Positions 55,373 through 63,698 of a stretch of 64,000 nt of DNA are shown piece by piece (the first letter of the stretch is position 1; every line of letters begins with the position of its first letter). This DNA comes from Alkalicaulis satelles. GTDB lineage: Bacteria > Pseudomonadota > Alphaproteobacteria > Caulobacterales > Maricaulaceae. The DNA lies in the NCBI RefSeq assembly GCF_008630495.1, contig NZ_VWOJ01000001.1, positions 310,001 to 374,000 of the forward strand. Reading direction: 5' to 3'. The position numbers and the translations under genes were made by a program. The notes under the pieces are model-generated. The model had not been told where the DNA came from, did no database searches, and saw only the letters and a program-made list of their open reading frames with translations.

Positions 55373-56761
55373 ATGACCGCCGCCAGCCAGTCTTCGGGGG
55401 CTCACGAGCCCGCGCCGCCCAGCACGCGCTACCGCGTCTGGGTGCTGTTCATGCTGTTCATCGTTTATGCGTTCAACTTTCTGGACCGGCAGATCATTTC
55501 GATCCTGGCCATTCCCATCCGTGAAGAGCTGGGCCTGGACGACCGCCAGCTGGGCCTGTTGGGCGGCATTGCGTTCGCCGCGCTGTATTCAACCCTGGGC
55601 GTGCCCATCGCCTGGCTGGCCGACCGCACCAACCGCACCTGGATCATCACCGTCTCGCTGACCGTGTGGAGCGGTTTCACCGCCCTGTGCGGCATGGCGC
55701 AGAATTTCTGGCAGCTCTTCGCCGCCCGGGTGGGCGTCGGTGTGGGCGAGGCCGGCGGCGTGGCGCCGTCCTATTCGCTGATCGCGGACTATTTTCCGCC
55801 GGACGCTAGGGCCAGGGCGCTGGCCATCTATTCGCTGGGCATCCCCATCGGCAGCGCCTTCGGCGTGGTCGCAGGCGCCCAGATCGCGGGCGGCGCCATT
55901 GGCAAGGATCTCGACTGGCGCGCCGCCTTCATCATTGTGGGCCTGGCCGGTGTGGTCATCGCCCCGATCTTCAAGCTGACCATGCGCGAGCCCAAGCGCG
56001 GCGGCCTGGATCCGGTCAGCGAGCGTCAGAAAGCCGCCGCAGCCGCCGTGGCCAAGCATCCGCCCCAGCAGGGCGAAGGGCTGGCGGGTAAAGCCATCGA
56101 GGAAGCGGCTGAAAAGCCGGGCATTATCGATGTGCTGCGCATTCTCGCCACCAAGCCGTCCTTCTGGCTGCTGACGCTTGGGGCGTCGTGCTCGTCCATG
56201 ATGGGCTATGGCGTGTTCTTCTGGATGCCGAGCTTCATCTCGCGCACCTATGAACTGGGCATTATCGACACCGGCTGGGTGTTCGGCAGCGTGCTGTTCG
56301 TGGGCGGCAGTCTGGGCATTCTGTTCGGCGGCATCCTGGCCGACCGGCTGGGCAAGGCGAAGAAAACCGCCTACGCCATTGTTCCGGCGCTGGCTTTCCT
56401 GGTGGCCTTCCCGATGTACGTGCTCGGCACGTTTGCGCCGACACCGTTCTATGCGGTTCTGCTCTTCCTGATTCCCACAGCGCTGGGGCTGAGCTGGCTG
56501 GGACCGGTGCTGTCGGCCTTCCAGCATCTGGCGCCGGCCAATATGCGCTCCATGGCCTCGGCCATCTTCCTGCTGATCAACAATCTTCTGGGGATCGGGG
56601 TCGGGGTGTATGTGCTGGGCGAGCTTTCGACCCTGCTCACCCCCACATTTGGCGAGCAATCGCTGCGCTATTCCATCGCCATCGGCGCCTCGCTCTATGC
56701 GGTCGCCGGCGTGCTCTTCCTGCTGGCCTCGCGCACCATCGAGCGGGACTGGGAGAAGTAG
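55373..56761 (+). CDS. MFS transporter, spinster-like
   Basis: A 462-residue, 12-helix MFS protein. 'AFNFLDRQIISILAIPIREELGLDDRQLGLLGGIAFAALYSTLGVPIAWLADR' region and 'GVGVGEAGGVAPSYSLIADYFPP' are hallmarks of the spinster/hexuronate-type group common beside TonB receptors in these bacteria. Probably carries the receptor's substrate across the inner membrane. Start at 55373 (GGAG upstream). Separated from the receptor by the terminator. Confidence 0.88.
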   Translation: MTAASQSSGAHEPAPPSTRYRVWVLFMLFIVYAFNFLDRQIISILAIPIREELGLDDRQLGLLGGIAFAALYSTLGVPIAWLADRTNRTWIITVSLTVWSGFTALCGMAQNFWQLFAARVGVGVGEAGGVAPSYSLIADYFPPDARARALAIYSLGIPIGSAFGVVAGAQIAGGAIGKDLDWRAAFIIVGLAGVVIAPIFKLTMREPKRGGLDPVSERQKAAAAAVAKHPPQQGEGLAGKAIEEAAEKPGIIDVLRILATKPSFWLLTLGASCSSMMGYGVFFWMPSFISRTYELGIIDTGWVFGSVLFVGGSLGILFGGILADRLGKAKKTAYAIVPALAFLVAFPMYVLGTFAPTPFYAVLLFLIPTALGLSWLGPVLSAFQHLAPANMRSMASAIFLLINNLLGIGVGVYVLGELSTLLTPTFGEQSLRYSIAIGASLYAVAGVLFLLASRTIERDWEK

Positions 56762-56795
56762 GGGGCTCCTGCAACCCCCTTACAATGCATATGAA

Positions 56796-56824
56796 AAGGG
56801 CCGCAGCACCAGGCTGCGGCCCTT
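56796..56824. terminator. Bidirectional terminator between transporter and DJ-1-like gene
   Basis: Perfect 12-bp stem AAGGGCCGCAGC / GCTGCGGCCCTT with a 5-base loop, followed by CTTCATT. It lies between convergent genes and reads as a hairpin on both strands (AAAAG on the other side). Confidence 0.75.
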
Positions 56825-56851
56825 CTTCATTCAGGTCGGTGCAGCCGCGGT

Positions 56852-57397
56852 TCAGGCCGCTTCCTCAACCATGTCCAGCGTCTTGATGAAGGTGGAGATG
56901 GCGTCCTCGCGGGCCTCTTCGCCTCCGGCCGCAAACAAATCGCCGCGCAGGGCCAGCGCAGCCTGACCGGCTTCGCCCGGCGTCTTGCCGGCGGCTTCGG
57001 CCAGTATGGGCGCGGCTTCGGCCATGGCCAGAACCGGTTTGCCGGCCTTGATGAACGCCTGGATCAGAAGGCGCGCGTCCTGGTCTTCGATCAGACGCGT
57101 CAGCCCATGGGCGCCGCCGGGGATCAACAGGCCTGAAAAGGCTTCCGGACCCCGGTCGCCGGGATGGGCGTCCACGACAAAATTCATTTCCTCATTGCTC
57201 GCAGACCGTCCGCTCACCAGCGATTTATTGGGGCTGACGATCACCGTGCGATAGCTGCTGCGCTCAGCCGCCGTAGCCACATCCGTCAGATCGGATGCGG
57301 CGAAGCCGTCAGTGATCAGCACGGCGATATCGCCGGCTTCTCCGATCTGGGCCAGATCAATACGCTTTTGACGGGTGTGCGGTTTATTAAAGGCCAC
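56852..57397 (-). CDS. DJ-1/PfpI-like protein lacking the catalytic cysteine
   Basis: A 181-residue class-I glutamine amidotransferase-like domain ('AVLITDGFAASDLTDVATA', 'FSGLLIPGGAHG'). At the nucleophile elbow, where DJ-1/PfpI proteins have A-I-C-H, this has A-M-A-E, so peptidase, chaperone or glyoxalase chemistry through Cys is not expected. The GTG start at 57397 has AGGAGG 4 bp upstream; the longer ORF to 57478 lacks this. Possibly a binding or structural relative of stress-induced YhbO. Alone, convergent to the transporter. Confidence 0.75.
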   Translation of the reverse strand: MAFNKPHTRQKRIDLAQIGEAGDIAVLITDGFAASDLTDVATAAERSSYRTVIVSPNKSLVSGRSASNEEMNFVVDAHPGDRGPEAFSGLLIPGGAHGLTRLIEDQDARLLIQAFIKAGKPVLAMAEAAPILAEAAGKTPGEAGQAALALRGDLFAAGGEEAREDAISTFIKTLDMVEEAA

Positions 57398-57609
57398 AAT
57401 TCCTCCTGGCGCCGCGCGCGGCGCTCCACAGATTTCAACAAAAGGGCGACAGCGATGAAGATAGGAATCCGCGCGCAAAGGTCAACATCGCCTAATGATA
57501 TCTCAGGATAAATTACCCGTGAGGCCGCCGTGACAGCCTGCAAAACTTGATTTTTCAGCCGAAACCCACGACATAGGCGGCCAACCCGTCATGAAACTGT
57601 TTGCGCCAT

Positions 57610-57623
57610 TATGCATATGCATA
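57610..57623. promoter_or_regulatory. Palindrome TATGCATATGCATA upstream of the NAGGN operon
   Basis: Perfect 14-bp palindrome 34 bp before the start of the amidotransferase gene, in the 260-bp leader that should contain the osmotically controlled promoter. AT-rich in a GC-rich region, so unlikely by chance; either operator or promoter element. Confidence 0.45.
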
Positions 57624-57657
57624 CTGGGGCAAGTGCCTACCTGAAAGGATTGACTGT

Positions 57658-59433
57658 ATGTGCGGCATAGCCGGTGAAATTCGCTTTGATGGCCAGGCGC
57701 CCGATCTGGCGGCTCTGGACCGGGCGGCTGACACGATGAACCGGCGCGGGCCTGATGCGTCAGGCCTGCATGCCCAAGGCCGGATCGCCCTTGCGCACCG
57801 GCGCCTGAAGATCATTGATCTGAGCGACGCCGCCCAGCAGCCCATGGTGGATTCCGAGCTGGGACTGAGCGTTGTCTTCAACGGATGCATTTATAATCAC
57901 AAGGAATTGCGCGCCGAACTTGAGGCCAAGGGCTATCGCTTCTTCTCCACCGGCGACACCGAGGTGATCGCCAAGGCCTATCATGCCTGGGGCGAGGACT
58001 TCGTGCACCGCATGAACGGCATGTTCGCCTTCGCCATCGCCGAGCGCGATTCGGGCCGGGTCCTGATCGGGCGTGACCGGCTGGGTATCAAGCCGCTCTA
58101 CTATGCTGAAACCGCTGGCGCTTTCCGGTTCGCCTCCACGCTTCAGGCGCTCACCGCTTTTGGGGATGTGGACACATCGCTCGATCCTGATGCGCTGAAT
58201 TTCTATTTCAGCTTCCACGCCGTGGTGCCGGCCCCCTGGACCATGGTGCGCGGGGTGCGCAAATTGCCGCCCGCCACCTTGATGCGCATCGAGCCCGATG
58301 GCCGGCGCACCACACGCCAGTTCTGGGATGTGAGCTTCGGTCCGCGCGACGACGAGCGCGGCTATTCGGCCGCTGACTGGAAGGCGCTGGTGGCCGATAC
58401 GCTGCGCACGGCGGTCAAGCGCCGCCTTGTGGCCGATGTGCCTGTGGGCGTTCTTTTGTCGGGCGGTCTCGACAGCTCGCTGATCGTGGGGCTTCTGGCC
58501 GAGGCCGGGCAGACGGGCCTGTCCACCTTCTCCATCGGGTTTGAGAGCGTGGGCGAGGAACAGGGCGACGAGTTCCAGTATTCCGACATTATCGCCAGAC
58601 ATTTCGCCACCGATCATCACCAGATCCGCATCGATACCGGCCGCGCCCTGCCGGCGCTGGAGGAAGCCATCGCGGCCATGAGCGAGCCCATGACCAGCCA
58701 TGACTGCGTGGGATTCTTCCTGCTCAGCCAGGAGGTTTCGCGCCATGTGAAAGTGGTGCAGTCCGGGCAGGGGGCCGACGAGATTTTCGCCGGCTATCAC
58801 TGGTATCCGCCCATGCTGGAAACCAATGATGCGCTGGAGACTTACGCCAAATCCTTCTTTGATCGCGGGCGTCAGGAAATGGGCGAGCTCTTGCAGGACC
58901 GCTGGCTCAATGGCGACCGGCCGCGCGACTTTGTCGCCGAGCATTTCGCCCGTCCGGGCGCGGACCGGCCCATCGACAAGGCGCTGCGGGTGGATACCCA
59001 GATCATGCTGGTGGACGATCCGGTCAAGCGGGTCGACAACATGACCATGGCCTGGGGGCTTGAGGCGCGCACGCCCTTCCTTGACTATGAGGTCGTGGAG
59101 GCGGCGGCGCGCGTGCCCGCCGAGCTCAAGACCGCCGAGGAGGGCAAGGGCATCCTCAAACAGGTGGGGCGTGATGTGATCCCTCATGAGGTGATCGACC
59201 GGCCGAAAGGCTATTTCCCCGTGCCGGCGCTGAAATATCTGCGCGGGCCGTATCTTGAGCGGGTGCGTGATGCTGTCACCTCAAAGCGCTTCGAGGAGAT
59301 GGGAATCGTGCGGCGCGGCTATGTGGACCAGCTTCTGGCCGATCCCGAAGCCCATATCACCCCGCTAAGGGGCTCGAAGCTCTACCAGATCGGACTTCTG
59401 GCCATGTGGCTGGAAGCCCATGGCGCCGGTTAG
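57658..59433 (+). CDS. asnO: N-acetylglutaminylglutamine amidotransferase (asparagine synthetase-like)
   Basis: A 591-residue class II glutamine amidotransferase. 'MCGIAGEIRFDG' (C2 nucleophile after Met removal), GATase domain to about 220, then the synthetase domain with PP-loop 'LLSGGLDSSLIVG' and 'VQSGQGADEIFAGY'. It makes the terminal amide of the dipeptide osmolyte N-acetylglutaminylglutamine amide (NAGGN). The product is identified by the following ngg gene and M42 peptidase. Start at 57658; the earlier frame is intergenic. Confidence 0.93.
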   Translation: MCGIAGEIRFDGQAPDLAALDRAADTMNRRGPDASGLHAQGRIALAHRRLKIIDLSDAAQQPMVDSELGLSVVFNGCIYNHKELRAELEAKGYRFFSTGDTEVIAKAYHAWGEDFVHRMNGMFAFAIAERDSGRVLIGRDRLGIKPLYYAETAGAFRFASTLQALTAFGDVDTSLDPDALNFYFSFHAVVPAPWTMVRGVRKLPPATLMRIEPDGRRTTRQFWDVSFGPRDDERGYSAADWKALVADTLRTAVKRRLVADVPVGVLLSGGLDSSLIVGLLAEAGQTGLSTFSIGFESVGEEQGDEFQYSDIIARHFATDHHQIRIDTGRALPALEEAIAAMSEPMTSHDCVGFFLLSQEVSRHVKVVQSGQGADEIFAGYHWYPPMLETNDALETYAKSFFDRGRQEMGELLQDRWLNGDRPRDFVAEHFARPGADRPIDKALRVDTQIMLVDDPVKRVDNMTMAWGLEARTPFLDYEVVEAAARVPAELKTAEEGKGILKQVGRDVIPHEVIDRPKGYFPVPALKYLRGPYLERVRDAVTSKRFEEMGIVRRGYVDQLLADPEAHITPLRGSKLYQIGLLAMWLEAHGAG

Positions 59434-59452
59434 GCCCAGGCAAGGAGGGCGC

Positions 59453-61240
59453 ATGACCGCTCGCAGTTCCGAAGCGCCGCGCCGGGCCGTGACCCACCGG
59501 CTCAAACGCCTGCGCGAGCATGGCCTCAAGAAGCCTATTTCAGGTCAGGACAAGGACCAGCCGGACCGCGAGGCGGTTCTGGATGCGGGCTGGGGACGGC
59601 TGATCTTCGCCCAGACCTTTGACAGCGCTCAGACGCTGATCGACACCTTGCGCGACGAGCAGCGCGGCCAGCGCGATATCGCGGTCTATATCCGCGATCC
59701 CCACGTGGCCATGGCCGCTGCGCCCCAGGAGGTTTTCCTCGACCCGTCCCACACCTACCGCCTTGATCTGGCGACCTATCGGGCGTCCCGGCGTCAGCCC
59801 AAGGGTTTTTTCGTGCGCCGTTTGTGCTCGGAAGCCGACGCCCGGACCGTCAACGCCATCTATGCCGGGCGGGGCATGGTGCCGGTGGCGCCGGACTTTT
59901 TCTGGCGCCAGCGCGACAGCCGCACCCTGACCTTCCTGGTGGCCGAGGATTCCGAGAGCGGCGATATTCTCGGCGCGGTGACGGGCGTGGACCATAGCCG
60001 CGCCTTTCACGATCCCGAACGAGGCAGCTCCCTGTGGTGCCTGGCGGTGGACGCCCGCGCGCCGCACCCGGGCATAGGCGAGGCGCTTGTGCGGCGCCTG
60101 GCCGAACTCTTCCAGGCGCGCGGCTGCGCCTTCATGGACCTTTCAGTGCTGCACGATAATACCTCGGCTATAGCGCTGTATGAAAAGCTGAATTTCAGGC
60201 GCGCGCCATATTTCACCCTGAAGCGCAAAAACCCGATCAATGAAAAGCTCTTCATCGCCCCCGCGCCGGAAGAGGGGCTGAACCCGTATGCGCGCATCAT
60301 CACCGACGAGGCGCGCCGCCGCGGGATATCGGTGGAAGTGCTTGATGATGAGGGCGGTTTTTTCCGCCTGACCCATGGCGGACGCGCCGTGACATGCCGG
60401 GAATCCCTCAGCGAGCTCACCCATGCCGTGGCCATGAGCCGCTGCGATGACAAGGCGGTCACGCGCCGGCTGATGATCAAGGCGGGCGTTCCGGTCCCCA
60501 AACAGCTCGGTCTGGCGCCCAAAGAGGCTGATCTGGCGGCAAGCCAGGGCATGCCTGACGCGGTGGCGGACTTCCTGGCCGCTCATGACTCGGTGGTGGT
60601 CAAGCCTGCGCGCGGCGAACAGGGCCGGGGCGTCTCGGTCGGAGTTGAGAGCCTGGAAGATCTCAAGAGCGCCATAGCCAGCGCCCGCGCCGAGGGCGGC
60701 GGCCGGGTGCTGATCGAGGAATGCGTGGCCGGCGATGATCTGCGCGTGGTGGTGATCAATCACGAGGTGGTGGCCGCCGCCTTGCGCAAGCCGCCGGAAA
60801 TCCGCGGCGACGGGGTGAAGACGGTGCGCGCGCTGGTCGAGGCGCTCTCGCGCCGCCGGTCCGCGGCCACTGGCGGGGAATCGGTGGTGCCGCTGGATGG
60901 CGAAACCGAACGCACCCTGAAACGCGCCGGCTATGGCTGGGACGATGTCCCCGGTTCGGGCGAGATCATCCGTGTGCGGCGCACCGCCAATCTGCACACC
61001 GGCGGCGCGCTGCATGACGTGACCGATGAACTGCATCCCGACATCGCGCGCAGCGCCATCGCCGCCTCGCGCGCCATTGATATTCCGGTGGTGGGGGTGG
61101 ATTTCATCGTCACCGCGCCCGATGCGCCCGATCATGTGTTCATCGAGGCCAATGAGCGCCCGGGCCTGGCCAATCACGAGCCCCAGCCCACCGCCGAGCG
61201 CTTCATTGATCTGCTGTTTCCTCTGTCCGGCCCGCGCTGA
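59453..61240 (+). CDS. ngg: N-acetylglutaminylglutamine synthetase (GNAT plus ATP-grasp fusion)
   Basis: A 595-residue fusion. N-terminal GNAT domain (about 110-260, 'WCLAVDARAPHPGIGEALVRRLAEL') acetylates, and the C-terminal ATP-grasp domain (about 320-590, 'VVVKPARGEQGRGVSVGV', 'IEECVAGDDLRVVVIN', 'DFIVTAPDAPDHVFIEANERPG') forms the Gln-Gln bond. This architecture is diagnostic of NAGGN synthetase as in Sinorhizobium meliloti. AAGGAGG ribosome site; 19 bp after asnO. Confidence 0.94.
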   Translation: MTARSSEAPRRAVTHRLKRLREHGLKKPISGQDKDQPDREAVLDAGWGRLIFAQTFDSAQTLIDTLRDEQRGQRDIAVYIRDPHVAMAAAPQEVFLDPSHTYRLDLATYRASRRQPKGFFVRRLCSEADARTVNAIYAGRGMVPVAPDFFWRQRDSRTLTFLVAEDSESGDILGAVTGVDHSRAFHDPERGSSLWCLAVDARAPHPGIGEALVRRLAELFQARGCAFMDLSVLHDNTSAIALYEKLNFRRAPYFTLKRKNPINEKLFIAPAPEEGLNPYARIITDEARRRGISVEVLDDEGGFFRLTHGGRAVTCRESLSELTHAVAMSRCDDKAVTRRLMIKAGVPVPKQLGLAPKEADLAASQGMPDAVADFLAAHDSVVVKPARGEQGRGVSVGVESLEDLKSAIASARAEGGGRVLIEECVAGDDLRVVVINHEVVAAALRKPPEIRGDGVKTVRALVEALSRRRSAATGGESVVPLDGETERTLKRAGYGWDDVPGSGEIIRVRRTANLHTGGALHDVTDELHPDIARSAIAASRAIDIPVVGVDFIVTAPDAPDHVFIEANERPGLANHEPQPTAERFIDLLFPLSGPR

Positions 61241-61259
61241 CCTGTCCAGGAGCTGACCC

Positions 61260-62456
61260 TTGTCCACGCCTGTTATCGACGACGCCTATCTCAAGGACAT
61301 CCTGGCGCGCCTGCTCGCCACGCCCAGCCCGTCGGGCTTTACCGATGCGGTCACCCGGCTGTGCTGCGAGGAGCTGACCCGGCTGGGCGTGCCGTTCGAA
61401 ATCACGCGGCGCGGCGCCATCCGCGCGCGCATCCAGGGCGGACGGCGCAAGCCTGCGCGCGCCATTGTCGGCCATATCGACACGCTGGGCGCCCAGATCA
61501 AAGCGCTGAAGGACAATGGCCGCATGGAGGTGGTCCCCATCGGCCACTGGTCCTCGCGTTTCGCGGAAGGCGCGCGCTGCACGGTGTTCACGCCCGAGCA
61601 TGGCGCGTTCCGGGGCTCCATCCTGCCGCTCAAGGCCTCGGGCCATACCTTCAATGAGGAAGTGGACACCCAGCCGGTGAACTGGCGCCAGGTGGAGCTG
61701 CGCCCGGACGTGGTGGCCGCCAGCCAGGCCGATCTGGAGGCGCTGGGCTTCAATATCGGCGATTTCGTCGCCATCGACCCGCAGCCGGAATTTCTCGACA
61801 ACGGCTTCATCGTCTCGCGCCATCTCGACGACAAGGCGGGCGTGGCCTCCATGTTCGCCGCGCTCAAGGCCATTGTGGAGGGCGAGGAGCCGCTGGCGGT
61901 GGACACCTATTTCCTGTTCACCATCACCGAGGAGGTGGGCCACGGGGCCAGCTCGGTCCTGTCCCAGGACATCGCCTCCATGGTCACCATCGATAACGGC
62001 GCCGCTGCGCCCGGCCAGAACAGCCGCGAGTTCGGCGTCACCATCTCCATGGCCGACCAGACCGGCCCGTTCGATTATCACCTGACCCAGAAGCTGCTGC
62101 GCCTGTGCCGGGACGAGGGGATCGAGCATCAGCGCGACATCTTCCGCTATTACCGCTCCGACAGCGCCAGCGCGATCGAGGCGGGCGCCGATGTGCGCAC
62201 GGCGCTGGTCACGTTTGGCGTGGACGCCTCGCATGGCTATGAGCGCATCCATATCCACGCCCTGCATTCGGTGGCGCGCCTGATCCGCAGCTATGCGCTG
62301 AGCCGGGTTGAGATAGGCCGCGACAGCCAGGAGCTGTCGGATCTGACCGGCTTTACCGATCTGCCCATGGACCCGGCCGAGGAAACCCCCTGGGATGGCC
62401 GCGACGAGGCGCCCGAAACCCCGTCCGGCGAGGGCAATCTGGGCGGTCAGAACTGA
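61260..62456 (+). CDS. M42 family peptidase of the NAGGN osmoprotectant system
   Basis: A 398-residue di-zinc aminopeptidase of the M42 family: 'AIVGHIDTLGAQIKAL' (metal His/Asp), 'SRHLDDKAGVASMF' and 'ITEEVGHGASS' (catalytic Glu and metal ligand). This NAGGN-linked branch probably degrades or recycles the osmolyte when stress ends. TTG start, 19 bp after ngg. The last gene of a complete three-gene NAGGN operon. Confidence 0.92.
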   Translation: MSTPVIDDAYLKDILARLLATPSPSGFTDAVTRLCCEELTRLGVPFEITRRGAIRARIQGGRRKPARAIVGHIDTLGAQIKALKDNGRMEVVPIGHWSSRFAEGARCTVFTPEHGAFRGSILPLKASGHTFNEEVDTQPVNWRQVELRPDVVAASQADLEALGFNIGDFVAIDPQPEFLDNGFIVSRHLDDKAGVASMFAALKAIVEGEEPLAVDTYFLFTITEEVGHGASSVLSQDIASMVTIDNGAAAPGQNSREFGVTISMADQTGPFDYHLTQKLLRLCRDEGIEHQRDIFRYYRSDSASAIEAGADVRTALVTFGVDASHGYERIHIHALHSVARLIRSYALSRVEIGRDSQELSDLTGFTDLPMDPAEETPWDGRDEAPETPSGEGNLGGQN

Positions 62457-62468
62457 CCGGCGAAATCT

Positions 62469-63239
62469 CTAGGCGGTGAGGGCGGCGGGCGGCGCGTCCG
62501 GCCAGCGGATATCGGGCAGGGCGGCCAGGGCCGGCCGGGCGAACAGGAAGCCCTGCATCAGATCAATGCCCAAGCCTTGCAGCGTCTGCATCTCATCAAG
62601 GGTCTCGATGCCCTCGGCGATGACGGTCAGGCCCAAAAGCCTGCTGGTGGAGAGAATGCCGCTGACAATGGCCTGGCGGCCGGGGTGATCATCAATCCCG
62701 CGGATCAGGCCCATGTCCAGCTTGATCACATCGGGCTGGAATTCGGCCAGCAGGCCCAGGCCGGAAAACCCGGCGCCGAAATCATCAATCGCCGTGATCA
62801 GTTTGCGGGCCTTGTATTCGCGGATGATGGACTTGACGTGATCGACATCGGTGATCTTCTCGCCCTCGGTAAACTCCAGCATGATCCGGTGAGCGGGAAA
62901 GCCTGTGCGGTCAGCCGCTTCCATCGTGGTGCGGATGCAGGCGGCGGGCGTGTAGACCGCATTGGGCAGGAAATTGATCGACAGGCGCGCGCCGTCCGCG
63001 TCACCGCCAAAAAGCCCGGCGGCCAGCTCGATGGCCTTGACCCGGCAGGACTGGTCAAAAGCGTATTTGTTCTCGTCATTGATCTGGTCGAGCACCCAGG
63101 GCGCGCCCTGACCGTCAGGCCCGCGCACCAGCGCCTCATAGGCCCAGACATTTCGCCGCGACAGGCTGACGATGGGCTGGAAGGCCATGGTGAAGTCAAA
63201 CGGAGCTTTGACCCCGTCCCGGCATGCGGTGCATTTCAT
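62469..63239 (-). CDS. EAL-domain c-di-GMP phosphodiesterase
   Basis: A 256-residue stand-alone EAL protein with a short N-terminal 'MKCTACRDG'. All catalytic landmarks are present: 'YEALVRG', 'INFLPN', 'LEFTEGE', 'AIDDFGAGFSGL', 'IKLDMGLI', 'IAEGIET' and the final 'MQGFLFARP'. It should hydrolyse c-di-GMP to pGpG. Start at 63239, with GGGGA 6 bp upstream. Regulatory input is not visible, apart from the N-terminal CxxC. Confidence 0.9.
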   Translation of the reverse strand: MKCTACRDGVKAPFDFTMAFQPIVSLSRRNVWAYEALVRGPDGQGAPWVLDQINDENKYAFDQSCRVKAIELAAGLFGGDADGARLSINFLPNAVYTPAACIRTTMEAADRTGFPAHRIMLEFTEGEKITDVDHVKSIIREYKARKLITAIDDFGAGFSGLGLLAEFQPDVIKLDMGLIRGIDDHPGRQAIVSGILSTSRLLGLTVIAEGIETLDEMQTLQGLGIDLMQGFLFARPALAALPDIRWPDAPPAALTA

Positions 63240-63377
63240 GGCTATCCCCATCTTGGCGCAAGGCAAGGTATTGCCGCCATGACTGAATTTACCCTTAACG
63301 CCGTGCGCTGCAGCCCGCCCATTGTTTTAACGCGATAACACGCTATAACGCCTTCCGATGATGCGAAGGAGGCGGCC

Positions 63378-63698
63378 ATGGCGGTTGCGGACAATCCGGA
63401 CAGGGCGGGCGGCGCGCAAGATATCGAGGCGCTGTGCGAAGCGCTTCTGACCTTGAAGACGCCTGACGAGATGCGCCGTTTCCTGCGTGATCTGACCACG
63501 CCGGGCGAGCTGCAGGCTTTGGCCGAGCGCTGGCGCGTGGCGCGCATGCTGGACGAGGGCGGCAAGTCCTATCGCGATATCAGCGCGCAGACGGGCGTGA
63601 GCACCACCACGGTGACGCGGGTGGCGCGGTTTCTGAGCCAGGAAGATCATCGCGGCTACCGGCTGGTGCTGGACCGCACGCGGGAGACCTCATCATGA
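63378..63698 (+). CDS. YerC/YecD family TrpR-like DNA-binding protein
   Basis: A 106-residue TrpR-superfamily protein ('FLRDLTTPGELQALAERWRVARML', helix-turn-helix 'SYRDISAQTGVSTTTVTRVARFL'). AAGGAGG ribosome site 6 bp upstream. Coupled to hisG by ATGA, so it may regulate histidine synthesis, though the ligand is unknown. Confidence 0.92.
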   Translation: MAVADNPDRAGGAQDIEALCEALLTLKTPDEMRRFLRDLTTPGELQALAERWRVARMLDEGGKSYRDISAQTGVSTTTVTRVARFLSQEDHRGYRLVLDRTRETSS

